NCBI GenBank assembly: GCA_001931535.1 | Contig: CP016211.1 | Span: forward strand, 14,895,501 to 14,959,500 | DNA length: 64,000 nucleotides | Direction: 5' to 3' | DNA from: Minicystis rosea | Lineage (GTDB): Bacteria > Myxococcota_A > Polyangia > Polyangiales > Polyangiaceae | Shown here: one piece after another, positions 26,129 to 36,669 of the stretch | Position numbering within the stretch: the stretch's first letter is position 1 | Layout: the number at the start of each line of letters is the position of its first letter | Notes under the pieces: model-generated | The model's input: only the letters and a program-made list of their open reading frames with translations | What the model was told of the DNA's origin: nothing | The model's database searches: none | Made by a program: the position numbers and the translations under genes

Positions 26129-28099
26129 GTGCGTGGAACGCTGCCGTTGACGCTTCTCTTGCTGGTCGGCTGCGGGCATCCAGAGACGGAGAGCCAGCCC
26201 GACGGGAAGAACCAGCGGCCCCCCGCGGCCACGCGCGTGCTCTACGGCCCTCGAAGCTCCACCAAGCTCACGCCCTATCCCTCCAACCGCTACACCAGCG
26301 TCGACGGCGCGTCGCCCACCGGCCAGCGCCTCTCCATCACGACGGATACCACCGGCGATACGCTGCCCGTCCTCTATCCATCGATCACCAACCAGCTCAA
26401 CGAGCAGGATGGATTCTCCAACATCGGAGGCATCACCATCCATTTCAGCGGCGCGGTCGATCCCACCTCGTTCATGCGAGCCAGCGAGGATTACCGCGCC
26501 CAAGGCTCGCCTCTCCGGCTCATCGACGTCGACCCCAGCTCTCCGGAGCGCGGTTCGACGCGAGGGCTCGTCGTTCGCTATTACCCCGAGGACGCAGGCG
26601 ATGGTCAAAGCGGGGATTACCTGCTCGTCGCTCAACCTTCGACGCCCCTTCGGCAGAGGACGACGTACCTCTTCGTCGTCACCGACGCGCTCCAGGACGC
26701 TTCCGGTGCTGCCGTCGGCGCCAGCGACGAGATGGCCCTCGTGCTCGACGGCCAGCCCAAAGGCACGTACGAGCAGTCCATCCGAGACGCCCTCGACTTC
26801 ATCCGCGAGCCTCAGGCGCTCACGGTCGATCACGTCGCTCTCGCTTCGATCTTCACCACCCAGACCGTGCACGACGAGACCTTGGCCGTGGCCGCCGCGG
26901 TGCGGGCCTCGCCGCTTTCCTCGCTCGACGGCGAGGTGACCCTCGCGCAGATCGCCGAGGACGAGCCCAATGGCCGCATCGCCTTTCGCGGGCGCTTCAC
27001 CGCCCCCGAATGGCGCAGCGCGACCGACGGTCGCTTTCGCTTCGACGCGGGCGGCGCGCCCATCGTGCAGTCGGAGGCGAGCCTCGAGTTTCAGCTCGTC
27101 TTCAGCAATCGCCAGATCTCCGGCCCGCGGCCCGTCGTCATCTTCGCCCACGGCCTCGGCGCCAGCAAAGCGATGACCTGGGATGCCGCCGGTTGGCTCG
27201 CCGATCAAGGCGTCGCCGTCATCGGCATCGATGCTCCCGGCCACGGCTCCAGAGCTGCCGAGGGCGACAAGGGCAGCATGTTCGACAAGGCCTTTTCCTT
27301 CTTCGCCGTCGACATCGACACGAGGACGTTCGATCTCGCGCGGGGCGCCGACAACTTCAGGCAGATGTCCTCCGATCAAGTCGAGCTCGTCCGCGCCCTC
27401 ACGGGGCCGCTCGCGAACCTGGATCTGTTGCCGAGCGGCGCGCCCGATGGCGTGCCCGATCTCGACCCCTCCCGCGTGGCCTATCTGGGGCAGTCCTTCG
27501 GCGCCATCCTCGGCCCCACCGCGCTGGCGCTCGCGCCCGAGCTGCGCGGCGGCGTGCTCAACGTCGCGGGCGGGGGGCTCGGGACCATCATCCACGAGTC
27601 GCCTGCATTCCAGCTCATCTTGCCGGGCCTGTTCGAGCCGGGGACCACGAAGGGCGACATCGCCCGGATCTTGAGCGCGGCCCAGGGCCTCTACGATTCG
27701 GGCGATCCGCTCAATTTCGCGCGCTTCGTCACGCTCGAGCCGTTGCCTTCGGCGACGGGCTCTTCGCCGAAGAGCGTGCTCGTGCAAGAAGCGATGAACG
27801 ACGTGCTCGTGCCCAACGATGCGACAGCCCTGCTCGCGAGGACCCTGGGGCTCACCCACGTCACTCCGGCCGTCGCGCCCATCGAAGGCGTGAAGACCGC
27901 GCCGGCGCCGTTCTCGGGGAACCTCGCGGAAGGAGCGACCGGCGGCGTCTTTCAATTCGACAAGACGGACGGCAAGACCGCCGATCACAACACGCTCGCC
28001 GGTTCCTCCGAAGGCCGCGCCCAGTACGGAGCGTTTCTGAAATCGCTGTTCGACGGGGCCCCCGCCGTCATCATCAATCCCTACGCCGGCCAGCCCTGA
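26129..28099 (+). CDS. Lipase/esterase-like alpha/beta-hydrolase lipoprotein
   Basis: A 656-aa protein; GTG 26129 has GGAGGAGG just upstream. The signal is LPLTLLLLVGC with a lipobox Cys. The N-terminal 280 residues are beta-rich (Ig-like; FSGAVDPTSF, RTTYLFVVTDALQD), as in bacterial virulence-factor lipases of the VolA type. The hydrolase part contains VVIFAHGLGASK (oxyanion region), the nucleophile GQSFG (Ser456), a candidate acid in MNDVLVPN and a C-terminal DHN His. It is likely a surface or periplasmic ester hydrolase. Divergent from the small Cys-rich lipoprotein. Confidence 0.72.
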   Translation: MRGTLPLTLLLLVGCGHPETESQPDGKNQRPPAATRVLYGPRSSTKLTPYPSNRYTSVDGASPTGQRLSITTDTTGDTLPVLYPSITNQLNEQDGFSNIGGITIHFSGAVDPTSFMRASEDYRAQGSPLRLIDVDPSSPERGSTRGLVVRYYPEDAGDGQSGDYLLVAQPSTPLRQRTTYLFVVTDALQDASGAAVGASDEMALVLDGQPKGTYEQSIRDALDFIREPQALTVDHVALASIFTTQTVHDETLAVAAAVRASPLSSLDGEVTLAQIAEDEPNGRIAFRGRFTAPEWRSATDGRFRFDAGGAPIVQSEASLEFQLVFSNRQISGPRPVVIFAHGLGASKAMTWDAAGWLADQGVAVIGIDAPGHGSRAAEGDKGSMFDKAFSFFAVDIDTRTFDLARGADNFRQMSSDQVELVRALTGPLANLDLLPSGAPDGVPDLDPSRVAYLGQSFGAILGPTALALAPELRGGVLNVAGGGLGTIIHESPAFQLILPGLFEPGTTKGDIARILSAAQGLYDSGDPLNFARFVTLEPLPSATGSSPKSVLVQEAMNDVLVPNDATALLARTLGLTHVTPAVAPIEGVKTAPAPFSGNLAEGATGGVFQFDKTDGKTADHNTLAGSSEGRAQYGAFLKSLFDGAPAVIINPYAGQP

Positions 28100-28139
28100 G
28101 GCGAAGCGACCGCGCAGCCGTCGCTCGGCGCGCTCGCCC

Positions 28140-28538
28140 TCACGCGCGATGGAAGAAGGACGCCTGCTGGAACCGCAGGCCGTCCAAGATCTGCTCGACC
28201 CGCTCGGCGGACAGCGCGCCGATTCGTTCGCCGAGCCGCGCCTTGTACACCGTCGAGACCTGCGACACGACCACGACGCTCTGCTTGCTCAAGCCGCCTT
28301 CGCCGACGTCGAGCAGCACGTTTCCCGGCTCGCTCGCGCGCTTCAGGTTCGAGGTCAGGGCGCACACGATCACGGTGGTGATCCGCGAGCGATTGAAGAC
28401 GTCGTCCTGAACCACCACGTGAGGATGCGGATGGCCCGGAATGGAGCCCCGCGACCCGTCGGGCTCGATCCAGAAGAGGTCGCCTCGGCGAATCGTCTCC
28501 GGCCCTCGGCCCTTTTCCGGATCGGCGTGCTCATCCAT
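28140..28538 (-). CDS. MazF/PemK-like protein
   Basis: A 132-aa protein; ATG 28538 is preferred over the long upstream extension. GDLFWIEPDGSRGSIPGHPH, PHVVVQDDVFNRS, TVIVCALTSNLKRA and VSQVSTVYKARL match the order of the MazF/PemK RNase-toxin fold (beta-barrel with conserved VVVQ-D-N and T-S-N). No antitoxin gene lies next to it, and the neighbours are convergent or distant, so it is a solitary member. Loss of the usual short antitoxin may mean a stand-alone or regulatory role. Confidence 0.75.
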   Translation of the reverse strand: MDEHADPEKGRGPETIRRGDLFWIEPDGSRGSIPGHPHPHVVVQDDVFNRSRITTVIVCALTSNLKRASEPGNVLLDVGEGGLSKQSVVVVSQVSTVYKARLGERIGALSAERVEQILDGLRFQQASFFHRA

Positions 28539-29108
28539 CGGTGACGAGCGCAGGTATAGCCGAGATCGCGCCCTCGGCTCGCCGCGCGCCGCGCCTGCTC
28601 GGCGAAACGGCCATTTCGTCGGGGGGCGTCGGCGGGTCGGGCGGGCCGAGAAAAAAATCGACGCGCCCCACGCAACTCTCGCCGGCTGGCGTCGATATAC
28701 AAACAGGAGCGCAGGCGCGGCGCTCCGCGGGCGGTCGTCCTCCGGACGGTCGTTCTCTTGTCGCGTCTCGTTCGACCCCTTGTCGTCTCTCATTTGAATA
28801 CGAAATCGCATCCGTCGTGCCGCCGGCGGTGATCGATGCCCGAAAGGCATCTCACGAAGCACGTGGAGCTCGGTACGAGACGGCGTTTGGCCGACTCGAC
28901 CCTCCTCGGCCCCGCTCCGCCGCGCGTGCACGCATGGGCCGAGCTTTGCTTTTCATCGTCGCGCTTTCGGCGAGGTGTTGTGTCTCTGCGGCACCTCCGA
29001 TTCCCCATGAACCGCGTTTTGCTGCTTCGCAGATGAAGAGGAGAGACCCGCGCGAGAGTGGTTGTGTCGTCATTCGATGTTTTTGCCCGACCCCTGAAGG
29101 AGGGAATC
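28539..29108. other. Non-coding stretch, no gene seen
   Basis: 570 bp between the MazF-like gene and the next plus-strand gene. Open frames here lack codon bias. A short A-run (about 28651) and a less GC-rich patch up to 28815 may hold promoters; nothing certain is visible. Confidence 0.5.
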
Positions 29109-29678
29109 ATGCCCAATCCGAAGACCCCTGTTTGGACCACGTGGGAAGACATGCCCATCGCGGAGTTTCGCAAGCGCCATGCGCTCGCGAAGGAGAAGGC
29201 GGCCGCGTTCGTGGCCGCGATCGACGAGCTTTTACCGGGGCTCGTCACGCTGACCCGGGAGCAGCGAAAGGTGGCGCCGCGCCTGCGCGTCGGCGAGCAC
29301 GCCATGCTGCTCGAGGTTCTCCAGGTCACGCAGATCAAGCCCGCGCTCTTCGAGTCCCTCGCCGACGTGGATGAAGGGATGGACCCGAAGAAGTTCGAGC
29401 CCGAGCTGCTCGCCGAACGGGTCGAGAAGCATCAGCTCCTTGGCGAGCTCGACGAGACCCTCGTCCCCATCTCCGACGCGGTGGCCGACACGGGCCATTA
29501 TCTCGCCGGCAAGTTCCGCGACGCGATCTTCGCGGCCTATCGCATCGCGAAGGTCCACGCGGCCACCGACCGCGCCATCAACGACATCCTCGCCCCCGTG
29601 ATGGACTTCATGCGCAAGAACGCCGTCACCGGCGCTGCGACCCGCTCCGCGAAGAAGAGCGACAACACCAACAAGTAA
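29109..29678 (+). CDS. Hypothetical helical protein
   Basis: A 189-aa protein with a near-perfect Shine-Dalgarno (AAGGAGGGAATC-ATG), which fixes the start. The sequence is highly helical with charged heptad-like segments (KEKAAAFVAAIDELLPGLVT; ELLAERVEKHQLLGELDE) and a basic tail (SAKKSDNTNK). No Cys, no signal peptide and no membrane segment, so it is a cytoplasmic helical-bundle protein. No family recognised. A repeat array follows immediately. Confidence 0.75.
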   Translation: MPNPKTPVWTTWEDMPIAEFRKRHALAKEKAAAFVAAIDELLPGLVTLTREQRKVAPRLRVGEHAMLLEVLQVTQIKPALFESLADVDEGMDPKKFEPELLAERVEKHQLLGELDETLVPISDAVADTGHYLAGKFRDAIFAAYRIAKVHAATDRAINDILAPVMDFMRKNAVTGAATRSAKKSDNTNK

Positions 29679-29689
29679 GCTCCTCTCGC

Positions 29690-30055
29690 GAGGACTCCCG
29701 CCCAGGGCTCGAAGGGTGCTCGAAGAGGCACCCTTCGGGCCCGAAGGGCCGGAATGGATCCTCGAAGGCCCGGATTCGAGCCCCAAAGGGCGGGAATCGA
29801 GCGCAAAAGGGCCGGCATGTCGCCCCAAAGGGCGCCGGATGGTGCCCTTGATGGCTCCACGCCGGCGCTTTGGGGCGGGACACCGGAGCCTTGGGGCGGG
29901 ACGCCGGCCTTGGAGGCCGGATGCCGGCCCTTTGGGGCTCCGCGCCGGCGCTTGGAGCTGGAGGCCGGCCTTTGGGGCTGGACGCTGGGCTCGAAGGCTC
30001 GACGCTCGGGCTTTGGGGCTGGACGCTGGCCTCGAATGCGCGGCGGTCGCCGTTG
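29690..30055. repeat. GC-rich array of degenerate 20-21-bp units in two opposed orientations
   Basis: From about 29750 to 29850 units read like CCGGCATGTCGCCCCAAAGGG. From about 29868 to 30050 roughly nine units read like CTTTGGGGCTGGACGCTGG, the complementary orientation. The junction is near 29855, so the transcript could fold into a long imperfect hairpin. No gene-like frame is present. Confidence 0.7.
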
Positions 30056-30110
30056 GGGCGTCGAACGAGGGCGGGGGAATGAAATTCGTGTGCCGCGTCG
30101 TTCCCCGGAC

Positions 30111-30809
30111 ATGCGATACACAGCCATGTTCTCGCCCACAGCCACGGGAGTCGGGGCCTTGCTCCCGCTTCTCCGGAACGCTCGGAGGGCGCTTGCCCGC
30201 CGGCATGCTTGGGTCCTCGCGCCCGCGCTCCTGCTCGCGCAGCTCGTCGGTGCGGCGGATGCGCAGGCCTGTGCGTGCTGCTCCGAGCCGGGCCAGCGCG
30301 TCGAGGGCACGGCGCCTCTCGATGCTTACGTGAAGGGTGAGCTCGGGCGCGTGCGGTTCGCCAAGGCGGCGAAGCTTTACCTGACGGCGGCCGGCTTCGA
30401 CGGCGTGAGCGGCATCCGCGATCCCGCCGACCGCTACGAGCTGGTCCAGACGCGGCAAGGCGACGTCTGGACGTTCACCTTCAAGGACGCGAAGGGCAAC
30501 GCGGGCGCGCTCGCGTTCACCCTGCCGGCGAAGGTCGAGGAGTTCTTCGTCGACACCCAACCCGGCAAGCAGGCTGGAGACCCGACGCTCTACAAGGAGT
30601 GGCGCCTCGCCGCGCCGCTCACCGCGACGGGGATCTTCAAGCCGAGCGCGGTCGGGAGCCCCACCGTGCGGCTCATCCTCCAAGGCCACGGCAACTCGTG
30701 CACCAGCGCCGAGCAGCTCACCACGTGGACGATCGTCGTCTCGGGCCCGAAGGCGAGCTTCTCGCTCTTCGGCACCCTCTCGACGCCGGCGGCCACGCCC
30801 ACGCCTTGA
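30111..30809 (+). CDS. Exported hypothetical protein
   Basis: A 232-aa protein (ATG 30111; ATG 30126 is equally possible, and no clear ribosome site separates them). A basic stretch and a hydrophobic core (HAWVLAPALLLAQLVGAADAQA) form a long signal peptide, likely cleaved after Ala just before CACCSEPG. The mature part is beta-rich with a CACC motif at its start and a C-terminal VRLILQGHGNSCTSAEQLTT segment. A thiol-metal site near the N terminus is possible. Family not recognised. Confidence 0.65.
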   Translation: MRYTAMFSPTATGVGALLPLLRNARRALARRHAWVLAPALLLAQLVGAADAQACACCSEPGQRVEGTAPLDAYVKGELGRVRFAKAAKLYLTAAGFDGVSGIRDPADRYELVQTRQGDVWTFTFKDAKGNAGALAFTLPAKVEEFFVDTQPGKQAGDPTLYKEWRLAAPLTATGIFKPSAVGSPTVRLILQGHGNSCTSAEQLTTWTIVVSGPKASFSLFGTLSTPAATPTP

Positions 30810-31014
30810 TCGCCCCCGCGCCGGGGCTTCTCTCACGCGTCCATCATCCCATCCGCGATGCAGCCCTCGGGGGCTGTTCATGAGGCGCTCGAAGATCATC
30901 AGGCGCCGCGCCGCCTCGTGATGCGAACGCCTCATGCGCTCGCGGATGCGATCGACGTGGGGCTCGAAGCGGCGAAAGGTGCTCGTCGGCGAGCCAGCGG
31001 CTTCGCCCTGAGAA

Positions 31015-31998
31015 TCAGAACGATCCAGCGAGGGCCGCGCCGCCGCCGTTCGGGAGCACGAGCGGGGTCGGGACGAGGCGCATGCCGGTCTGCTTGTCGG
31101 CGCTCTTGCCGAAGCTCGTCGCGATGAGGACGGCGCCGGCGCCGATGCCGGCGATGCCGATGATCCAACCGGCGGTGTTGAGTGGCAGGAGCGGCGTCGA
31201 CTTCGCCTTGTCGTAGAGGCGCAGGCCTTCGGCGTCGCAGCGCTTGTTCGGGCAGTGGGCGTCGAGATCGCTCTTCATGCCCACGAGCAGACCGCCGCTC
31301 ACGGCGGCGATGCCGAGGCCGGCCACACCCAAGCCTCCGGCGGCGATGCCGAGCGTGCGGCGGAGGCGCGCGCCCTCGTTCACGGCGGGCGGCGGCGGGG
31401 GCGCGCTCACGGCGGCGGTCTTCGCGGCGCCGGGCGCGACGGTCAGCGTCTCGCGCTGTCCTTCGGCGAGCTTGAGGTGGAGCTGCGCGTCCTGTCGATC
31501 GGCGGCGGTGATCACGAGATCGTGCTCGCCGGGATCGAGCAGGGTGACCGCGCCGAGCGCGAGCGGGGCGCCTCCGGAGAGCTTCACGACGGTGTCCGGC
31601 GGAGCGCCGGGCGCGAGGGTGAGCGTGATCTGCGGGAGGCGCGCTTCGAGCTTTTGAATGAGGTCGAGCGCGAAGGCGAGGCGATCGTCCTTCGGGGGCA
31701 GGCGGGAGACGAGCTCCTTCAAGTGGCTCCGCGCGCTCGTGAGCTGCCCGAGGCGCGACTCGCACACCGCCAGGTTGAGCAGCGTGCCCGGCGCGGGATC
31801 GGCCTTGAGGCTGGCCGCGAACTTGGGGCATGCCGTGGCGAAGTCGCCCTTGTCGAAGGCGACGCGACCGTCTTTGAAGAGCGCGTCGGCGGCGGCCTTG
31901 TCGGGGGCCTGCGCCGCGGCGTTCATCGCGAGCGCCGCCACCCCGACCATCACCATCCCCGAGAGAAGACGCCGCGCGATAACGTGCTCGTGGCTCAT
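31015..31998 (-). CDS. TPR/PEGA-type periplasmic protein, partner of upstream kinase
   Basis: A 327-aa protein with a signal peptide (MVMVGVAALAMNAAAQA). TPR-like helices lie at about 35-110 (ALFKDGRVAFDKGDFATACP; GTLLNLAVCESRLGQLTSA), a PEGA-like beta domain at about 125-195 (GAPLALGAVTLLDPGEHDLVI), a Pro-rich hinge, then two C-terminal membrane helices (GIAAGGLGVAGLGIAAVSGG; GWIIGIAGIGAGAVLIATS). It starts 10 bp after the kinase stop, so they form one operon. The same kinase plus TPR/PEGA pair recurs at 38689-41222. Confidence 0.72.
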   Translation of the reverse strand: MSHEHVIARRLLSGMVMVGVAALAMNAAAQAPDKAAADALFKDGRVAFDKGDFATACPKFAASLKADPAPGTLLNLAVCESRLGQLTSARSHLKELVSRLPPKDDRLAFALDLIQKLEARLPQITLTLAPGAPPDTVVKLSGGAPLALGAVTLLDPGEHDLVITAADRQDAQLHLKLAEGQRETLTVAPGAAKTAAVSAPPPPPAVNEGARLRRTLGIAAGGLGVAGLGIAAVSGGLLVGMKSDLDAHCPNKRCDAEGLRLYDKAKSTPLLPLNTAGWIIGIAGIGAGAVLIATSFGKSADKQTGMRLVPTPLVLPNGGGAALAGSF

Positions 31999-32008
31999 CG
32001 GTGCTCGC

Positions 32009-33559
<1,551 letters not shown>

Positions 33560-33709
33560 GCGCGTCGTAGAATACGGTCGAGAGGACGGGGCAGACCCAC
33601 GAGCGCCCAGCGGGCGAAGCTCGGGCCTTTAGGATTCCGCGACGAAGCCCCGAGCGTCAAGCGCCGCAGGCGCGTCGCGCCCGATGGAACCGTGCTCGTT
33701 CCCGAGACG

Positions 33710-33736
33710 TAGGGACGCCCCCAGGCCGCGTCCCTA
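33710..33736. other. Perfect inverted repeat between divergent genes
   Basis: TAGGGACGC (33710-33718) and its complement (33728-33736) with a 9-nt loop lie about 120 bp before the Cys-rich lipoprotein ATG. It could be an operator or a small hairpin. Confidence 0.35.
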
Positions 33737-33854
33737 GTGCTGCTCGCCTGCTTCGTGCTCGTGCATCCCTATCGATTTCGATGGGGCTTCACCCCACCCC
33801 CGCCGCGCTTCGCGCGGGTTGACCAGCCCACCCATTGGAGAGAGCATCGGCACC

Positions 33855-34712
33855 ATGCGCAGCCTCTTGATTCCGCTGCTCCTCGGCACCGTTTCGGCGG
33901 TCGGCTGTGCGTTGGTGGGCTTCGACCTCGACGGTTATCGCGCCGGCTCCACGGGTGGATCCGGAGGCATGGCCACGGGCGGCGCGAGCTCCAGCTCCTC
34001 GAGCCCGGCGACCACCGCGAGCAGCACGTCGAGCAGCAGCAGCGGGACCGGCGGCGGGAGCAACACCGAGTGCAAGACGCCCGCGACGTGTCCGATGGGC
34101 TTGCCGTGTCAGGTGCCGACCTGTGTGGCCGCCATCTGTGGCTTCGACAACGCGCCGGCAGGCTCGACCTGTCCGGGCGGGACGTGCGACGGCGCGGGCC
34201 ATTGCTCCGGGTGCACGGACGCGAGCCAGTGCCCCACGAACGGCCTCTGTGACACGCCCACCTGCGCGGGCGGCACCTGCGGGACCTCGCTGCAACCGAT
34301 CGGCACCACGTGCAAGAACGGTGTCTGCGATGGCCTGGGCAACTGCGTCGCGTGCCTGCTCAACACCGACTGCGGAACGAGCAACGCCTGCGCGACCTTC
34401 ACGTGCATCGGGAACATGTGCAGCAGCGTGTTCACGCCCGCCGGCACCTCGTGCGGCGGCTCGAACAAATGCGACGGCGCGGGGAGCTGCGTGCAGTGCT
34501 TCGCCGCCGCGCAGTGCCCGCCCGCGGTCAATGCGTGCCAGGCGGCGGCCTGCGTCAACGGGCAGTGCGCCATCGTCAACCGCAACCCCGGCGAGTTCTG
34601 CAACGGCCTCGAAGACCAGTGCGACGGCAACGGCAACTGCGTCGACTGCGTGAACAGCGGCGGTTGCGGCGAGTGCTGCGTCTGCCTCAACAACGCCTGC
34701 GTGCCCGCCTGA
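33855..34712 (+). CDS. Cys-rich repeat lipoprotein
   Basis: A 285-aa protein; GGAGAGAG lies about 11 nt before ATG. Signal peptide LLIPLLLGTVSAVGC with lipobox. A Ser/Gly/Thr-rich spacer (about 30-75) is followed by repeated modules of the form C-x5-CP-x5-C-x4-C-x2-GxC (CKTPATCPMGLPCQ, CTDASQCPTNGLCD, CLLNTDCGTSNACA and more), resembling the Dickkopf-type Cys-rich repeats common in myxobacteria. Probably surface exposed; binding partner unknown. Confidence 0.78.
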   Translation: MRSLLIPLLLGTVSAVGCALVGFDLDGYRAGSTGGSGGMATGGASSSSSSPATTASSTSSSSSGTGGGSNTECKTPATCPMGLPCQVPTCVAAICGFDNAPAGSTCPGGTCDGAGHCSGCTDASQCPTNGLCDTPTCAGGTCGTSLQPIGTTCKNGVCDGLGNCVACLLNTDCGTSNACATFTCIGNMCSSVFTPAGTSCGGSNKCDGAGSCVQCFAAAQCPPAVNACQAAACVNGQCAIVNRNPGEFCNGLEDQCDGNGNCVDCVNSGGCGECCVCLNNACVPA

Positions 34713-34803
34713 CGGCGGCTTCGCGCCTCGCAGCGAGGCGCTCTCCACATCGTCGGACGGCGCCTCGCAACATCGCTCTTCGCGTGAGCCTGCGCCGGAA
34801 TTC

Positions 34804-34892
34804 AACGCCGAGACGCCAAGGCGCGGAGGCGCAAAAAGACGCAAAGAGCTCAGGCCTTTTTGCGTCTTCGCGTCTCTTTGCGCCTTGGCGTT
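34804..34892. terminator. Long inverted repeat between convergent genes
   Basis: A large imperfect palindrome: AACGCCGAGACGCCAAGGCG on one side and CGCCTTGGCGTT on the other, with GCAAAAAGACGCAAAG opposite a TTTTTGCGTCTTCGCG stretch. It lies between the ends of two converging genes and has A and T runs beside the stems, so a bidirectional terminator is plausible. It may also be a dispersed repeat. Confidence 0.5.
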
Positions 34893-34929
34893 TGATCTCT
34901 TCCGGAACGTCGCTCGCTTCGTCGCGAGG

Positions 34930-35964
34930 TCAGGCGTCGCGCGTGCGCTCGTGGCTCTCCCATTCGGCTTCCAGCGCGCGCACCTCGCGCATCGCCAGAA
35001 TGGCTGTCTCGATCTGCGCTGCGTCGGGCTCCACCATCGTGGCGCGCTGGAGCACCCCGACGATGGGCCACGCGCCACGCAGCTTCCCGGCCTGGAAGAG
35101 ACGGCCGGCGAGGTGGGTGAGCTCGAACGAGAGCGCGCCGACGACGGGCAACGTGGCCAGCTTGAGCGCGAGGAACGTCGCGTGGAGCGCCGTCGGCGAG
35201 CCCGTGAAGCCGACGAGAGGGCGCCCCGCGAGGTAGAAGACGAAAGGGAAGAGCGCGAGCGCAACGCCGAGGTAGCTCCCGCCGGAGCGCGGATGGAAGG
35301 GTGATTGGCGATGCACGGCCGCGACGGTGAGCGGCGTGTTCGTCTCGTGGGCGACGAGCGTGTGAAACGCGGCCGTGTTGTATTGCATGACGCGCCGGAC
35401 GTCGGGCATTCGTCCGACCATGCGCAGGTAGACGACGAGCAGGACGGCCTGCAGGATCACCGTCACGATCTGAAAGGGGAACGAGCGCACATCGAGGCTC
35501 GCGCCCGCGAGGGAGAGCACCTGGTCCGCGACGAGCTGCGCCACGCCCATCCAGACGGCGGCGATCACGAGCACCTTCACCATCGGCCCGGGCGACCACG
35601 ACGGCGGCTTGCCCAAAAGCTCCTCGCGCGAGGCGATCGCTGGGTCGTTTTCGGTGGGCGGGAGCTGGTACGTGCGGCTGCGCTTGGTCGGCGGAGGCGC
35701 GGTCCCTTCCGCGTGCGCGAACGACCACTGGTGGAAGGAGACCGTCTGATTCCACTGGCGAACCTGAATGACGACGCCACGCAGGAACGGCCACGCGCCT
35801 GCGCCGGCGTCGAGCGGGTCGACGGGAGAGCGCGCGGCGCGGAGCATCCCATCATGGCTCCGGCACACGGCCACGCGGAAGTGAGGGGAGCGGATCTCCA
35901 CGCCTTCGATGACAGGCCCGAACGCGTGCACGAGCACGGGCGATCGAGGCGCGGCTTCATCCAT
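34930..35964 (-). CDS. DUF1385 family membrane protein
   Basis: A 344-aa protein from ATG 35964. The N-terminal FGPVIEGVEIRSPHFRVAVC segment is the characteristic DUF1385 opening (xGxVIEGVxxRSP). At least four membrane helices follow, including VLVIAAVWMGVAQLVADQVL, FQIVTVILQAVLLVVYLRMV, YLGVALALFPFVFYLAGRPL and LALKLATLPVVGALSFELTH. Between them FHTLVAHE and RSGGSYLGVAL match conserved parts of the family. The ELTHLAGR stretch is another conserved site. Function of the family is not established; its residues suggest a membrane enzyme or transporter-like role. Confidence 0.8.
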   Translation of the reverse strand: MDEAAPRSPVLVHAFGPVIEGVEIRSPHFRVAVCRSHDGMLRAARSPVDPLDAGAGAWPFLRGVVIQVRQWNQTVSFHQWSFAHAEGTAPPPTKRSRTYQLPPTENDPAIASREELLGKPPSWSPGPMVKVLVIAAVWMGVAQLVADQVLSLAGASLDVRSFPFQIVTVILQAVLLVVYLRMVGRMPDVRRVMQYNTAAFHTLVAHETNTPLTVAAVHRQSPFHPRSGGSYLGVALALFPFVFYLAGRPLVGFTGSPTALHATFLALKLATLPVVGALSFELTHLAGRLFQAGKLRGAWPIVGVLQRATMVEPDAAQIETAILAMREVRALEAEWESHERTRDA

Positions 35965-36267
35965 GGCTCCATGCTCGGCGAGGGACACGCGCGCAGGGTA
36001 GGGGATGGGCCGCGCGCGGGTCCATGAAGTCTCGAGCTCGCAGCGCTGCGATGGGCGTTTCGTCGTGCGAACGCGCGGAGATCGCTCGAGCACCGCGCCG
36101 GGCGCGCGCGGTGTCCGAGGACGATGCGTGGAGCACATGGGGTGTCGTGCGGTCTGATTGTGTGTTCCCAGACACCCATTCTCGTGCGCTCGACCCATTG
36201 GCCCCACCGCGCGCGCCTGGGCGAGCCATTGCGCTTGCATTGGGACGACCGCTACCGTGGCTGGGCC
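35965..36267. other. Intergenic region between divergent genes
   Basis: About 300 bp between the DUF1385 gene and the first SpoIIAA-like gene. No gene with codon bias is seen; promoters for both sides must lie here, but no clear -35/-10 pair is recognisable. Confidence 0.4.
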
Positions 36268-36669
36268 ATGCACGATTTTCGAATCGACGAATCCAGCTGG
36301 CCGCTCGTCGTCGTGACGTATCCAGAGGCCACCACGGGCTCGCAATATCGCGCGCTCTTCGAGCGATACGTCGAGCTGTCGAAGCGCGGCGACAAGATTG
36401 GCTATCTGATCGACATGCGGAAGTTCAATCCCATCACCGCGCCGGCCGCGCTCCGCAAGATCGCGGCGGATACGTTCGCCGAGCACCGTGACGTGCTCGT
36501 GAGAGCGACGATCTGCGAAGCGCGCGTGGTGGAGAGCCCGGTGACGCGCGGCGTGCTCACGGCCTTCGATTGGCTGACCGGCCAGAAGTGGCCGTGCCAC
36601 AATTTCACCTCGATGGACGAGGCGGAGCGCTGGGTCCGGGCGCGGCTCGCCGTGCGCGTGTCGATGTGA
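36268..36669 (+). CDS. SpoIIAA-like (STAS/SEC14-type) small protein 1
   Basis: A 133-aa protein from ATG 36268. It shares most of its sequence with 41505-41921 and 42322-42738: MHDFRIDES, PLVVVTYPEATT, RGDKIGYLIDMRKFNPI, RKIAADTF, ATICEARVVESP, GVLTAFDWLTGQKWPC, EAERWVRARL. Predicted alternating beta/alpha order resembles SpoIIAA-like/STAS folds, but this is a weak family call. In this region the paralogues alternate with Ser/Thr kinases, so a role as a phospho-regulated partner is a reasonable hypothesis only. Confidence 0.6.
   Translation: MHDFRIDESSWPLVVVTYPEATTGSQYRALFERYVELSKRGDKIGYLIDMRKFNPITAPAALRKIAADTFAEHRDVLVRATICEARVVESPVTRGVLTAFDWLTGQKWPCHNFTSMDEAERWVRARLAVRVSM

Noticed and set aside
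28541..29374. 277-aa plus-strand ORF across the MazF-like promoter region
   Set aside because: Overlaps the well-supported gene 29109-29678 in another frame and lacks coding character.
29690..30055. Protein-coding exported Gly/Pro-rich gene
   Set aside because: The translated frames are just repeat patterns without codon bias or a start with a ribosome site.
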